A DNA stretch of 64,000 nt. It comes from Gemmatimonadota bacterium. Lineage in GTDB: Bacteria; Latescibacterota; UBA2968; GCA-2709665. Positions 1-9,922 of the stretch are shown here, piece after piece; the stretch's first letter is position 1, and each line of letters opens with the position of its first letter. Below the pieces are notes generated by a model, which was not told the DNA's origin, made no database searches, and worked only from the letters and a program-made list of their open reading frames with translations. The DNA is taken from the NCBI GenBank assembly GCA_028877215.1, contig JAPPFJ010000006.1, forward strand, positions 62,001 to 126,000, given 5' to 3'. Both the position numbers and the translations under genes were made by a program.

Positions 1-325
1 TCGGATCGATCTGGCTGGGCCCGCCTCCGTGAAGGCCCCCGCCGTGGGATTCCCCTTTCTTGCGCCATACGCAGTAACAGCCTTCCATTCGAATCTCGGG
101 CCCGATAATCTCCTGCAGGACCTCCACGACCTTCGGATGATCGATCAGAACGCTCGACGGTCCCCCTGGAACCGTACGGTGTTCCGGTGGCAGTGCGCCG
201 GGATCATGCACGATGCGATCGATCTGCTCGACGATGGATTCGATCTCATCCTGATTCAGAATGGCCGGTCGCACCAGAAAGCCCGTCAGATCGAAACGAA
301 ACTTCTCTTCATCCGTCATGCCCAT
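1..325 (-). CDS. Phytanoyl-CoA dioxygenase (PhyH) family protein, partial
   Basis: This is the N-terminal ~108 residues of a leftward gene that runs off the window edge. The start ATG at 325 has a GGAGG 7 nt upstream; a second ATG lies two codons in. The protein opens MGMTDEEKFRFDLTGFLVRP, followed by an acidic helix (LNQDEIESIVEQIDRI). Further on it has the glycine-rich stretch GLHGGGPSQIDP, typical of a PhyH subfamily common in Poribacteria, Latescibacteria and Planctomycetes. PhyH enzymes are Fe(II)/2-oxoglutarate-dependent hydroxylases. The HxD...H metal ligands would lie beyond the edge, so catalysis cannot be checked and the substrate is unknown. It is divergent from the heparinase gene. 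Confidence 0.75.
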   Translation of the reverse strand, partial: MGMTDEEKFRFDLTGFLVRPAILNQDEIESIVEQIDRIVHDPGALPPEHRTVPGGPSSVLIDHPKVVEVLQEIIGPEIRMEGCYCVWRKKGESHGGGLHGGGPSQIDP

Positions 326-522
326 CTCGAATCCTCCGCAGTATGGTTCGCTGTTCGCCCGCCCGACTAACCGCAATATATGCAAACGCCGGAAGCCGAC
401 AAACTCACTTCGCAGGGTCCCCGCCCGGAAGCGGATACTCCTTTCCGATAGGCGCGCAGATGTTATCTTGTCATCTGACCGGAAGATCGGAAAAGGCGCT
501 CGGGAACAAAGGAGGAGGCGGG

Positions 523-3036
523 ATGGGCGACTCCGATAAGCAGCGATGGATCCACCCGGCCGGATTCGTGGACGTGGCGACCCTGGAGGAGATCAGGCGA
601 AAAGTCCGATCCCACGACTGGGCAAAGAAGGCCGCACAGGAATTGCACGCCAGCGTGCAGCCGTGGCTCGAGCGGCCCCTCGAACAGATCGAGTCGCTCA
701 TGCCGAAACGCAAGATGCAGGTTTACTGGCTGCTGATCTGTCCCGTCTGCCAGGAAAGGCTCAGGTTCGAACCGTTCAACGACCGGGAAGCCACCTGCCA
801 TCGGTGCAACATTGCCCATGCGCTTGATCAGCAGTCCACGGCGGTACATCTGACCGGCAAGTATTCCGGGACCCTGTACGAAGGCTGGGGCTGCTCCTAC
901 ATCCAGGCAATGGCGACCACGGCCCAACACCTCGCACTGTTGCATGCGCTGGGTGCGGACCGCTCATACGCCAAAAGGAGCGCCGGCATTCTGAATCTGT
1001 TCGCCAGACACATTCAGTCCCTGCCCGTGCAGGGGAGCGGCACCCAGCATGTGATCTGGACCTACAACATGGAGGGCGACTGCGTCATCGTACTCGCGCT
1101 GTCGGAAGCATACGAACTCCTCAGGTCCACGGACGGGCTCTTTACCGAACAGGAACACTTGCGGATTCGAAAGAATCTGCTCCGGCACTGGGCGGACGCG
1201 GTGTTCCGTGTTGAAGAGGACAGCAGCCCGCGCCACAACGGGATGTTCGCCTATCTCAGTTCGGTCGCCATGGCCGGCTGCGCCATCGAGAGTACGGATT
1301 ACGTGGACTGGGCTTTCGGCCACCGGGATTACGCTTCAGGACGGCGCCCCAACCACCGCGGCATCCGCTGGCTGACGCGCAACAACTATCTGGCTGACGG
1401 AGGTTTCTGGGGCCTGTGCAGCGCGTACCACCTGTATGCCCTGGGTCCGAACTGCCGCGCGCTCGTACTCGGCCACAGGCTCTCGCGTCAGATGCCGGAC
1501 CTGTTTCCCCCGGAAGTCTATGACGAACTGGACCCCGCGAACAGCAGTTACCGCGCCGTGCGCCGCGCCATCAAATGGTTCACCGCGCAGGCGTTTCCTG
1601 ACCTGAGCGTAGCGCCGACGGGAGACATGGGAGGACGCGCCAGCCTTGCCAGCTATGCGCTCACCGCCGAAATCGGATATCGCTATCTGGACATTGACGA
1701 GACGGGATCGTACCGCGTACTTCGGGAGGGTGACCGGGGACTGACCGGCCTCCTCTTCGGTGCGGACACAATCGAGAAGAAACCCGTACCCTACCGCAGC
1801 GCCAATCTCTCCAGCGGGTACGCGGCATTGAAACGTGAGGCCGGCGGAAACCGCCTGTACGCCGGATTGAACGCGCTCCTTCCGGGCTCCGGACACGCGC
1901 ACGCGGACCGGCTGAATCTGGTCACCTACGCGCACGGCCGGATGCTCACGGGCGAGAAGCGCACCCGTTACGAAGATCCCGCTCAGCGTGTCTACAGCGG
2001 CGCTTCATACGCCCACAACACGGTAACCGTCGACGAAATATCCCAGGTTCACGGAGACCAGCTTCGGAATGAGCAGGTCCCGCTCATCCACACGTTTGTC
2101 GATCTCCCGGCGGGCCATGTGGCCGAGGCCCACGGCGACCGGGTGTATGGGCAGACCGACATCTACCGTAGAATCCTGGTTCAGTTCGACGCATACCTGC
2201 TGGATATCTTCCGTGTTCAGGGCGGGAACATACACGATTGGTTTTACCACGGAATCGGAGAGGAGCCGCGGGTCGGTCTTGCGATGACGGAGAAGAGCGG
2301 ATTCAAACCGGCGGATTATGTCACACGAGGCCAAACCGGTTATCGTGAGGGGCTTGCACAGGAGACGTTTGCGGCGACCTGGCGCGTACCAGCGGAACCC
2401 GAAGCAGGAAACGGCGCGAACCGGAACGACGTATTCAGCCGGGTGACAATGTCAGGTTCGCCGGGGCAGACCGCCTTTCTGCTGAACACCTATCCCGATC
2501 CGGGAAGGCACAGCCTGATGGTTCGCCATCGGGAGACGGACGCACCCTTTGTGGCCGTCCACGAGGCCTACATCGAAAAACCGGTTGTCTCCGACGTTCG
2601 GACGCTTTCGGGGAATGCGGCGGCGGTTGTCCATATCTCTCACGCCGACGGCGGCAGCAGGCAGGCGATCTACGAGACCGGCTCGGGGCCGGATGATCTC
2701 AGGATGACGGGTCGCTTCGCCTCGATTGCCCACGACGCCTCCGGGCGTGCGCGAAGCGTCATCATGGTCCACGCGACAGAATTCAATTGCCGTGGAATCC
2801 GTTTGCGATCGGAACGGCCAGTGACGTTATCGGCCGTATTCGAGGATGAATCGATCCGGATGGTCTCCTGCCCACCGGTGGCCTACCAGACGCTGGAGGG
2901 CGAACCGGTGTACAATACCGGCCCTGATGTCGACGTCAGTATAGAACTCGCGCCCGACGGCGCGCGAGCGGGCAGGAAAATTGAAGCCAGGCTGCCGGGA
3001 CAGACGGGTAGCGGACCGATCTGTATAGAGGTGTAG
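523..3036 (+). CDS. Heparinase II/III family polysaccharide lyase
   Basis: An 837-residue protein. The ATG at 523 is preceded by a GGAGGAGG ribosome site; the reading frame is open further upstream but without comparable signals. Near residues 65-95 is a zinc-ribbon-like pair (CPVC then CHRC, about 22 residues apart). It is followed by an (alpha/alpha) toroid rich in W, Y and H, including NYLADGGFWGLCSAYHLYAL. A beta-sandwich half carries GHAHADRLNLVTYAHG and SYAHNTVTVDE, the typical heparinase II/III signature where His and Tyr act in beta-elimination on uronic acid glycans. No convincing signal peptide is seen from this start, so export is uncertain. The flanking oxidoreductases and the downstream sulfatase fit sulfated or uronate polysaccharide breakdown. 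The exact substrate cannot be read from sequence. Confidence 0.85.
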   Translation: MGDSDKQRWIHPAGFVDVATLEEIRRKVRSHDWAKKAAQELHASVQPWLERPLEQIESLMPKRKMQVYWLLICPVCQERLRFEPFNDREATCHRCNIAHALDQQSTAVHLTGKYSGTLYEGWGCSYIQAMATTAQHLALLHALGADRSYAKRSAGILNLFARHIQSLPVQGSGTQHVIWTYNMEGDCVIVLALSEAYELLRSTDGLFTEQEHLRIRKNLLRHWADAVFRVEEDSSPRHNGMFAYLSSVAMAGCAIESTDYVDWAFGHRDYASGRRPNHRGIRWLTRNNYLADGGFWGLCSAYHLYALGPNCRALVLGHRLSRQMPDLFPPEVYDELDPANSSYRAVRRAIKWFTAQAFPDLSVAPTGDMGGRASLASYALTAEIGYRYLDIDETGSYRVLREGDRGLTGLLFGADTIEKKPVPYRSANLSSGYAALKREAGGNRLYAGLNALLPGSGHAHADRLNLVTYAHGRMLTGEKRTRYEDPAQRVYSGASYAHNTVTVDEISQVHGDQLRNEQVPLIHTFVDLPAGHVAEAHGDRVYGQTDIYRRILVQFDAYLLDIFRVQGGNIHDWFYHGIGEEPRVGLAMTEKSGFKPADYVTRGQTGYREGLAQETFAATWRVPAEPEAGNGANRNDVFSRVTMSGSPGQTAFLLNTYPDPGRHSLMVRHRETDAPFVAVHEAYIEKPVVSDVRTLSGNAAAVVHISHADGGSRQAIYETGSGPDDLRMTGRFASIAHDASGRARSVIMVHATEFNCRGIRLRSERPVTLSAVFEDESIRMVSCPPVAYQTLEGEPVYNTGPDVDVSIELAPDGARAGRKIEARLPGQTGSGPICIEV

Positions 3037-3112
3037 GGTATCGCCGGACCGCTCGCGAAGATCCGCTCACCAATGGCTATTGCGGTCCGAATCGTGCCGA
3101 ACAAGACGGCAC

Positions 3113-4081
3113 TCACTTGCGCTTTCCGCTGGCATCCGCAATTTTCGGGCTACCCGGCCCCACCGCGTTTCTCACCGCGAAATAGTCTTCGCGGGACAGG
3201 CGCCGCCCGCCCGCCCCCACGGCCTCGGCAATCTGATCCGGCGTCTTGATTCCAGAGATGGCCACGTGAATCGCCGGATGCATCAAGGTGGCGGACAACA
3301 CCAGCTGGTAAATCGTCAGTTCGTTGCGTTCCGCGATCGGCTTCAGGCTTTGCACCTTCGCACACAATTCCCTGAACCGTTCACCCCGAAAATCGGGATG
3401 ATTCATCCGGAAATCGTCGAACGTCTCTGCTCCGGTGTATTTCCCGCTCAGCAGCCCCTTGTGCATGGGCGAATAGATCATCACCCCGACATTCTCCGAC
3501 TGGCACCACGGCAACAGATCGTTCTCTCCGGCCGGATCGATCAGGCTGTACGGAGGCTGGACGACGTCGTACCTGCCGAAACGGCGCTGCGCCCGGCATT
3601 GTTCCACCGTGTGGTTGCTGAGCCCGTAACACCGAATCTTGCCCTTGTCGCGAAGTCTTTCCAGCGTTCCAGCGATATCGGCAAGCGGCGTCAACGGGTC
3701 GTACATGTGCAGCAGATACAGGTCGATTGTCTCGACCCCCATCCGTTCGAGTGACACGTCGCACCGCGCTGTTATGTGTTCGGGCGAAAGATCGGGATAC
3801 CGGGAGCCATCGGGATTGAAATGGTTGAACACCTTGGTTGCCAGCACGAGTTCGTCCCTCGGCAGATCCCTTACGACCTCACCCAGGACCGTCTCGGCAT
3901 AGCCATCGCCGTAGGCCTCCGCCGTATCGAAAAAGTTGATGCCGCGATCGAACGCGAACTTCATCGCGGCCATCGCATCGTCTTTCGACTGCGGTCCCCA
4001 GAAACGGGGACTGAGCTGCCACGTGCCGACGGCGATCGGGGATACCGACACGCCGCTATCCCCAAGAACTACACGGTCCAT
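3113..4081 (-). CDS. Aldo/keto reductase
   Basis: A 322-residue NAD(P)H-dependent oxidoreductase of the AKR superfamily. The ATG at 4081 is chosen because GGGAGG lies just upstream; an ATG seven codons earlier lacks this. The start MDRVVLGDSGVSVSPIAVG is the classic AKR N-terminus. The catalytic tetrad is visible: Asp and Tyr in FFDTAEAYGDG, Lys in LATKVFNH and His in YLLHMYDP. The C-terminal half has the cofactor-binding HVAISGIKTPDQIAEAVGA. The length is normal for the family. It is convergent with the heparinase gene and heads the same strand as the two following sugar-type dehydrogenases, so a role in sugar or sugar-acid oxidation/reduction is likely. The substrate is unknown. Confidence 0.9.
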   Translation of the reverse strand: MDRVVLGDSGVSVSPIAVGTWQLSPRFWGPQSKDDAMAAMKFAFDRGINFFDTAEAYGDGYAETVLGEVVRDLPRDELVLATKVFNHFNPDGSRYPDLSPEHITARCDVSLERMGVETIDLYLLHMYDPLTPLADIAGTLERLRDKGKIRCYGLSNHTVEQCRAQRRFGRYDVVQPPYSLIDPAGENDLLPWCQSENVGVMIYSPMHKGLLSGKYTGAETFDDFRMNHPDFRGERFRELCAKVQSLKPIAERNELTIYQLVLSATLMHPAIHVAISGIKTPDQIAEAVGAGGRRLSREDYFAVRNAVGPGSPKIADASGKRK

Positions 4082-4153
4082 TGCTATTCCTCCCATGGTC
4101 AACGTCTATTCTGAATCTTCGCCCTGAAACCCGCACAGAACAGGGCACACCCG

Positions 4154-5230
4154 TCAATCAGCTGCTTGCACGCCCGTTTCACCCATCGTACCGAGTCCGA
4201 GTCCCCTCAGGTCTGCGACCGACTCGCTCTCCTCCGCCTCGTACAGTTTCCAGATGACCCTGAGTCCCTCGAGGCTGGAAACAGGGTCGGTCAACGGCTT
4301 CCGTCCGGTCTCGATACAGTCGATAAAGTGCGCCATTTCCACTTCCGTCGGCTTGGCGTGCTTTTCTTCCATCAATACGATCTCCCGCTGACCGGGATCG
4401 TGCTCGCCGGGCACGTGTTTTTCAACGTCACCAAGGTACACGACCCGTCCCGATCGCAGATGAAGTTCCACCATGCCCTTCTCGCAGTGCGCGTGAAAGG
4501 AATAGCCGAGCCGGGTGCCCCTGGCCCCCCAGGTGCCGAAGTGATACCCGAGGATGCCGCCTTCGAACTCCAGGCACACGTTACTGGTGCCCTCTCTTTC
4601 CATCCACGGCGTGCCTCTATTCGTTCCCAGATGTACGCCCTTCACCGGCCTCCCAAGCATCCACAACATCAGATCGATATAGTGGCAGCCATGGCTGAAG
4701 AACTGACCTCCGCCCAGAGTATTCGCCCGGCAGTGCCAGCTTTCCGGCTTACGCTGCGTATGCTGCTCGGTCCAGATCGACAACTGGAAGACCTCGCCGA
4801 ATGTCCCGCTGTCCACCACTTCCTTGAACCTGAGTATCAGGGGATGAAACCGCATGCAATAGGCCACCATCAGAACCCGGTCGTTCCGTTGTGCGGCTTC
4901 GATCATGTCCAGACACTCTCGTTCACTGTTGGCCATCGGCTTCTCCACCAGCACGTGCTTGCCCGCATTCAGGCAACGCACTGTAACCGGGTGGTGGAGA
5001 TGATGGGGAAGCACAACGAGTACGGCGTCGACATGATCCAGGACCTCCTCGTAGTCGGCCGCGACCACGGGGTCATTGGGAAAGTGTTCGGCGACCGCCC
5101 GCGCCCGCTTGAGATCGATATCCACCACCGCGGCAATCTCCACCCTGTCGAGCACCTCGCTCATCCGGCTGGCATGGGACCGGGCCATGCCGCCGCATCC
5201 GATGATACCCACCCTTGTTCTCTCTGCCAT
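4154..5230 (-). CDS. Gfo/Idh/MocA family oxidoreductase
   Basis: A 358-residue NAD(P)-dependent sugar or inositol dehydrogenase-like protein. The start at 5230 is set by GGAGG eight bases upstream. The Rossmann motif VGIIGCGGMARSHA is at the N-terminus, and the EKP motif (VLVEKPMANSERECL) that positions nicotinamide is near residue 95. The C-terminal GFO/IDH/MocA domain includes GGGQFFSHGCHYIDLMLWM, where the active-site His sits. Cytoplasmic. It lies between the aldo/keto reductase and a zinc alcohol dehydrogenase on the same strand with gaps of 70-140 bases, so the three may be co-transcribed. Members of this family in such clusters oxidise rare sugars or inositols, but the actual substrate cannot be assigned. 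Confidence 0.9.
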   Translation of the reverse strand: MAERTRVGIIGCGGMARSHASRMSEVLDRVEIAAVVDIDLKRARAVAEHFPNDPVVAADYEEVLDHVDAVLVVLPHHLHHPVTVRCLNAGKHVLVEKPMANSERECLDMIEAAQRNDRVLMVAYCMRFHPLILRFKEVVDSGTFGEVFQLSIWTEQHTQRKPESWHCRANTLGGGQFFSHGCHYIDLMLWMLGRPVKGVHLGTNRGTPWMEREGTSNVCLEFEGGILGYHFGTWGARGTRLGYSFHAHCEKGMVELHLRSGRVVYLGDVEKHVPGEHDPGQREIVLMEEKHAKPTEVEMAHFIDCIETGRKPLTDPVSSLEGLRVIWKLYEAEESESVADLRGLGLGTMGETGVQAAD

Positions 5231-5372
5231 TTTCCGTTCCTCCATTTCTGTTCTACCGGACTCCAATTCCTATGGATGCAAACCGCCTGCGGTCCCGCAA
5301 CAGGTCGATATCCCTGTGCGTTGATGCATCACAGGGGAAAATCCCTTGCAGGATGTCCCCGCAAAGCGGTCC

Positions 5373-6410
5373 TTACGAACCTTCTCCGCCTTCCCATTCG
5401 AAGATTACTTTACCCGTCTCTCCGCTATCGAAGATTTCAAATGCCTCTTTCGCCTGTTCAATGGAATAACGATGGGTCACAATCTCATCCAGCGGCACCG
5501 GGTGGGTCTGCAGAAAAGCAACGGCATCGAAATAGGCGCCCATCGAATACACGGAATTGCCCCTGAGCGTCAGCTCCTTTCGAAGGATATCCATAAAATC
5601 GATCTCGAGCGACGCCGCGCCCGCGCCCACGTAGACTACCGTTCCGTGCAGACCCGCGACCGCCGCCGCCTGCGCGCGCGCGATGCCGCTCCCCGAGCAC
5701 TCCACGACCCCGGCCGCTCCGTGTCCGCCAGTAAGATCCCTGACTGTCTCAACCGGGTCGTTCTCTTCTGCGTTGATCACAACCCCGCCGCCGATTCGGG
5801 CCGCGAGGTCAATCCTGAAGCGATTTATGTCCACGCCCAGCGTCCTGTATCCCATCGCCTCGCCCATCAGAAGCGTCGTCAATCCCACCGAACCCAACCC
5901 GAACACAACAAGCGGATCGCCATGACGTTTCGATACCTTGTTCACGGCGGAAAAGGCCGTCCCCGCGGTACAGGCAAGTTGCGTACCGACCGCAAAAGAG
6001 ACACCATCGGGCAGCGGCATGCAGTACCGTGCCTCCGTGACCAGGAAATCCGCGTGGGACCCGTCTCGAGTCCTGCCGAATGCGCCCTGTTCCGGACAGA
6101 ACACCGGCGTTCCGGAGAGACAGACCGCGCAATGATTGCACCCGACCGTGTGATAGACACAGACCCTGTCGCCTTCGGACAGATTTGCAACGTCCGTTCC
6201 GACCTCGGCCACGACCCCCGCCGGTTCGTGCCCGGAAATCATGCCCTTCCGCTCCTTCGCCCACTCCCGGCTGCTGTGGTACTTATGGAGATCGCTCCCA
6301 CACAGCCCCGCGACCTTCATTTCGATGACCACCTGACCGGGCCCGGGTTCCGGCCGATCAAAGTCTCTGACTTCCACCTCGCTCTCACCGAGATAGACAA
6401 CGCCCCTCAT
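5373..6410 (-). CDS. Zinc-dependent medium-chain alcohol dehydrogenase
   Basis: A 345-residue MDR-superfamily dehydrogenase. The ATG at 6410 (MRGVVYLGES) is preferred over an upstream in-frame ATG at 6455 because GGGAG precedes it and family N-termini align there. The catalytic zinc ligands are seen in GLCGSDLHK and ISGHEPAG. The structural zinc lobe is CNHCAVCLSGTPVFC. The nucleotide-binding motif is VFGLGSVGLTTLLMGEAMG. The closest described relatives are sorbitol/threonine/L-idonate-type dehydrogenases, which oxidise a secondary alcohol with NAD+. Likely in one transcription unit with the Gfo/Idh/MocA gene downstream. The substrate is not assignable. Confidence 0.9.
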   Translation of the reverse strand: MRGVVYLGESEVEVRDFDRPEPGPGQVVIEMKVAGLCGSDLHKYHSSREWAKERKGMISGHEPAGVVAEVGTDVANLSEGDRVCVYHTVGCNHCAVCLSGTPVFCPEQGAFGRTRDGSHADFLVTEARYCMPLPDGVSFAVGTQLACTAGTAFSAVNKVSKRHGDPLVVFGLGSVGLTTLLMGEAMGYRTLGVDINRFRIDLAARIGGGVVINAEENDPVETVRDLTGGHGAAGVVECSGSGIARAQAAAVAGLHGTVVYVGAGAASLEIDFMDILRKELTLRGNSVYSMGAYFDAVAFLQTHPVPLDEIVTHRYSIEQAKEAFEIFDSGETGKVIFEWEGGEGS

Positions 6411-6820
6411 ACCCTCATCTCCCGCCGGGTGGCTTCCATTGTGAATGTATCCCATTCAGGCACGGATCAGAGACTCCTTTTCGCCCGCTCCACACGGCCC
6501 GCATTTCGACGCAGGGCGGCAGTCTGCGATTGAAATCCCCCGTTTGATTTCCTATCTTTGTTCCCTGTTGTCATGATTCCTTGCTGGTACGGCCATTTCT
6601 GATTTCGGCTGAGGTTCATCGCGCGCCTGCCTACCAGAAACGGAATCCTGGCCTGGCGTTCCGTTCCGGAACTCTGAGCGGGGCTCCCGCCACGGCGCGA
6701 AGGTTATGATACTGCGAAGCCCGATCCTATGCAAGCAGACATTGCGAAGGAATGCCGATAAGCCGGTCGAGTCCCATAATCGCGACCGGACACCTTCCAA
6801 CCCTTCCAAGATCCATATCC
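6411..6820. other. Intergenic region between divergent genes
   Basis: About 410 bases between the divergent dehydrogenase and aminotransferase genes. No protein with family features is found. An imperfect inverted repeat (CGGAA ... TTCCG around 6648-6668) is present, and promoters for both flanking genes are expected here, but no convincing -35/-10 pair was identified. Confidence 0.4.
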
Positions 6821-7987
6821 ATGCCCCATGAAATCCCTTTAGCGGCAACGCTTTCCAACGTCGAGCCGTCGCGCATCCGCGAACTGGCCGACGTCGCTTT
6901 CGCCATGGACGGCGTCTACAAAATGCACTTCGGCGAATCCGATCTGCCAACGCCCCGATACATCAAGGACGCGGCCGTTCAGGCACTGGACGAAGGATAC
7001 ACCTTCTATACCGAAAACGCCGGCCTGCCCGGACTTCGGGAAGCCCTAGCCGCAAGATACGCCGAGATCCACGGCGTGACCCTCGTGCCCGGCGAGATCC
7101 TCATTACCGCATCGGGCGTCCAGGCCCTGAACGTCTCTATCCGCTGCGTGATCGATCCTGGTGACGAAGCCATCGTACTCACACCGAATTGGCCCAATGC
7201 GGCGGCCATTGTCAACCTCTATGGCGGAAACGCGGTTGAGATTCCGTTTGTCAAAGACGGGGATCGCCACACGATCGACTTCGCCGTGCTGGAATCCGCA
7301 CTCAGCAGGAAGACAAAACTGCTCGCCTTTACCTCGCCATCCAACCCGATGGGCTGGGTCGCCTCGCTAGACGAGCAGCAGAAACTCCTCGATTTCTGCC
7401 GCTGTAACGACCTCTGGCTTCTCGCGGACGAAGTCTACGAGCACATCTACTACAACGGACCCGTCGCCCCGTCCATTCTGCGGCTGTGCGACCGAAACGA
7501 CGCCGTAATCGTGGTGCAGTCCTTCTCCAAGACCTATCGAATGACCGGGTGGCGCCTGGGCTGGGTGGTCTCGCGCCCGGACCTGGTTGACAGGGCCGCT
7601 CAACTCAACGAATTCATCGTATCACACGCCCCCGCGATGGTTCAGCGGGCGGGCGAAATTGCGCTTCGCCACGGTGAATCGAATATTCACGATATGGTCG
7701 ATACCTATCACAAGAGGATTTCCTTCTGTTACGATGCCTTGAATTCGACAGACGGCGTGTCGGTCAGTCCGCCCGACGGCGCCTTCTATCTCTTTCCCAG
7801 CATCGAGGGCGTCAGTGATTCGTTTGCGTTCGCGCTTGAACTGCTCAATCGACAAAGGGTATCGGTTGCGCCAGGCATCGCTTTCGGCGAAGGCGGTGAA
7901 GGTTCGGTACGGCTCTGCTGCGCGTCGGACCCATCTGTATTGGAACCTGCCATGGAACATTTCTGTCGATACGTGGAACAGCGATGA
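6821..7987 (+). CDS. Pyridoxal-phosphate class I/II aminotransferase
   Basis: A 388-residue fold-type I PLP enzyme. The ATG at 6821 is selected because family homology starts at about residue 10; no strong ribosome site is visible for it or for an alternative at 6752. Key features are SGVQALN (phosphate binding), NWPNAAA with the stacking aromatic position, TSPSNPMGW (carboxylate-binding Asn), LADEVYEHIYY (the Asp that holds the PLP nitrogen and the Tyr), and SFSKTYRMTGWRLGW with the Schiff-base Lys. This matches aspartate aminotransferase-like enzymes. It is followed 61 bases later by the CocE hydrolase, on the same strand. The amino-acid substrate is unknown. Confidence 0.9.
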   Translation: MPHEIPLAATLSNVEPSRIRELADVAFAMDGVYKMHFGESDLPTPRYIKDAAVQALDEGYTFYTENAGLPGLREALAARYAEIHGVTLVPGEILITASGVQALNVSIRCVIDPGDEAIVLTPNWPNAAAIVNLYGGNAVEIPFVKDGDRHTIDFAVLESALSRKTKLLAFTSPSNPMGWVASLDEQQKLLDFCRCNDLWLLADEVYEHIYYNGPVAPSILRLCDRNDAVIVVQSFSKTYRMTGWRLGWVVSRPDLVDRAAQLNEFIVSHAPAMVQRAGEIALRHGESNIHDMVDTYHKRISFCYDALNSTDGVSVSPPDGAFYLFPSIEGVSDSFAFALELLNRQRVSVAPGIAFGEGGEGSVRLCCASDPSVLEPAMEHFCRYVEQR

Positions 7988-8048
7988 AGATTTGCTACCC
8001 GTACGGCAGTCCTGCAGGTAGCGAAGCAATCCCGAACAGGAGAAACTC

Positions 8049-9779
8049 ATGACTGAAACAGTGTTGTCCGAACCACGACACTCGGTACGCGTAGAACGCA
8101 ACGTACCCATAAGAATGCGAGACGGCGTCGTTCTGTCAGCCGACGTCTACCGCCCGGATGCCGAAGGCAGATATCCGGTGATCGTGGAACGGGTCGCGTA
8201 CGAACTCGTCGGCCGGTGCACGTCGAACGGCGAGTTCTTCGCCAGCCGGGGATACGTCTTCGTCGGCCAGAACGTGCGGGGCACGTTTGCCTCCGAAGGC
8301 GAGTGGCAACCGTTCCGGGACGACGGCTGGGGCGCCAACCGCGATGGATACGACACGATTGAATGGGCAGGTGTCCAACCGTGGTCCAATGGCCGCGTGG
8401 GTATGGCCGACGGCTCCTATTCCGGATTCTCTCAATACATGGTTTCCCCCACCCGGCCGCCGAACCTGAAGGCGCTCTACGTTCGGCAGGGCGGCGCAGA
8501 CTATTACAGCGGTTTCTGGTACCGTTACGGCGCCTTCTCACTGCCCTTCCAGAAATGGGCGATGCAGACGCTGCTGGCCCAATTGGAACACGAAAGCGCG
8601 CCACCGGGTCTGGATGCCGCGAGGGCGCGCCTTGCAGCCGCATTGGACGAATACGAAAACTGGAAGCAGCATCTTCCATTGAAGTCATTCCCACCCCTGG
8701 AAGGTCTGCTCGACTGGTACTTCGAATACCTGGACCACCCCGAAGACGGTCCCTACTGGTGGCCCACGAGCATCGCGTCGAAATTCGGCGATATCGACAC
8801 GCCCATGCTTCATTTCGGCGCGTGGTTCGACGTCTTCCTGGACGGTACGCTGCAGTCCTTCCAGGGAATCAGAAAAAGCGGTCGAACACGGGCTTGCCGA
8901 CAAGGCCAACGCCTGCTGATCGGACCCTGGATCCACGGTCCGGGCAACGCCGCCAAGCGTGTCGTCGGCGAACTCGACTTCGGCCCGCAGGCAGCGTTCG
9001 ACATGAACGCGCACCGTCTGCAGTGGTACGATTACTGGCTGAAGGGAATGGACAACGGAGTCATGGACGGTCCGCCGGTACGCATTTTCCTGATGGGAAC
9101 GAACCAGTGGCTGGACCTGGACGACTGGCCGCCACCGGACATTACGTACCGGTCCGCGTATTTGCGCGAAGGTTCCGGTAAAGACGAAAATTCGCTCAAC
9201 AACGGCGGGCTGACCTTCGATCCGCCCGATAGTGCCGAACACCCCGACAGCTTCGAGTACGATCCGAACGAACCCATGCCCGGGCTGCGCTTCTATCCCA
9301 CGCTGGGTCCGGTGGACCACCGGCACCTTGAAGGAGGAATGCTCACCTATACTTCGGCGGTACTGAAGCGAGACCTGACCGTCATCGGACCCGTCAAAGC
9401 CATCCTGCACGGCCTGTCCTCAGCCCCGGATACGGACTGGGTGGTTCGACTCTGTGACGTCTGGCCGGACGGCCGGTCCATGCCCGTCTGCGACGGCATC
9501 CTGAGGGCGCGATTCCGCAACTCGCTGCAACGACCCGAGTTGATGACGCCTGGGAAGATATACAGGTTTGAAATCGACATGTCCGCTACGGCCCAGGTGT
9601 TCCAATCGGGGCACCGCCTGCGCATAGAAATCACAAGCAGCGATTTCCCGCGGTACGATCGGAATCTGAACACGGGGGGTCCGTTCGGAGAGGAAGCCAC
9701 CGGCCGGGTCGCTGTCAACACGGTCTTCCACGACGCAGACCGGCCGTCTTACGTCGTCCTGCCCGTTGTGGAAAACTGA
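8049..9779 (+). CDS. CocE/NonD family alpha/beta-hydrolase (S15-like)
   Basis: A 576-residue protein with the start fixed by AGGAG six bases upstream. Order of parts: N-terminal strand segment RNVPIRMRDGVVLSADVYRP, alpha/beta-hydrolase core, nucleophile elbow MADGSYSGFSQ with the catalytic Ser, FGAWFDVFLDG carrying the Asp, and GPWIHGPGN with the His. A C-terminal jelly-roll follows (from about residue 350, including QSGHRLRIEITSSDFPRYDRN), which defines the X-Pro dipeptidyl peptidase C domain. Family members hydrolyse esters, amides or glutaryl-amide bonds; cocaine esterase is the best known. No signal peptide is seen, so it is probably cytoplasmic. The natural substrate is unknown. The downstream neighbour is convergent. 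Confidence 0.9.
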   Translation: MTETVLSEPRHSVRVERNVPIRMRDGVVLSADVYRPDAEGRYPVIVERVAYELVGRCTSNGEFFASRGYVFVGQNVRGTFASEGEWQPFRDDGWGANRDGYDTIEWAGVQPWSNGRVGMADGSYSGFSQYMVSPTRPPNLKALYVRQGGADYYSGFWYRYGAFSLPFQKWAMQTLLAQLEHESAPPGLDAARARLAAALDEYENWKQHLPLKSFPPLEGLLDWYFEYLDHPEDGPYWWPTSIASKFGDIDTPMLHFGAWFDVFLDGTLQSFQGIRKSGRTRACRQGQRLLIGPWIHGPGNAAKRVVGELDFGPQAAFDMNAHRLQWYDYWLKGMDNGVMDGPPVRIFLMGTNQWLDLDDWPPPDITYRSAYLREGSGKDENSLNNGGLTFDPPDSAEHPDSFEYDPNEPMPGLRFYPTLGPVDHRHLEGGMLTYTSAVLKRDLTVIGPVKAILHGLSSAPDTDWVVRLCDVWPDGRSMPVCDGILRARFRNSLQRPELMTPGKIYRFEIDMSATAQVFQSGHRLRIEITSSDFPRYDRNLNTGGPFGEEATGRVAVNTVFHDADRPSYVVLPVVEN

Positions 9780-9922
9780 GAAGCCGTTTCACAATCCGAG
9801 CCGCGGGACCCCGGTTTCTGTCCGTGCAACGACCGGCAGAAAACCGCCCTGCACGGGTACGCTGTAATTCGTCGTAACAGCCTCCCGGCAGGGCCCGTAG
9901 ACCCGACAGCCGCTTTCGCAGC

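Noticed and set aside
3092..3110. GTGCCG-aacaaga-CGGCAC hairpin between heparinase and aldo/keto reductase
   Set aside because: Could end convergent transcripts but has only six pairs and no T-run on either side, so it is not called a terminator.
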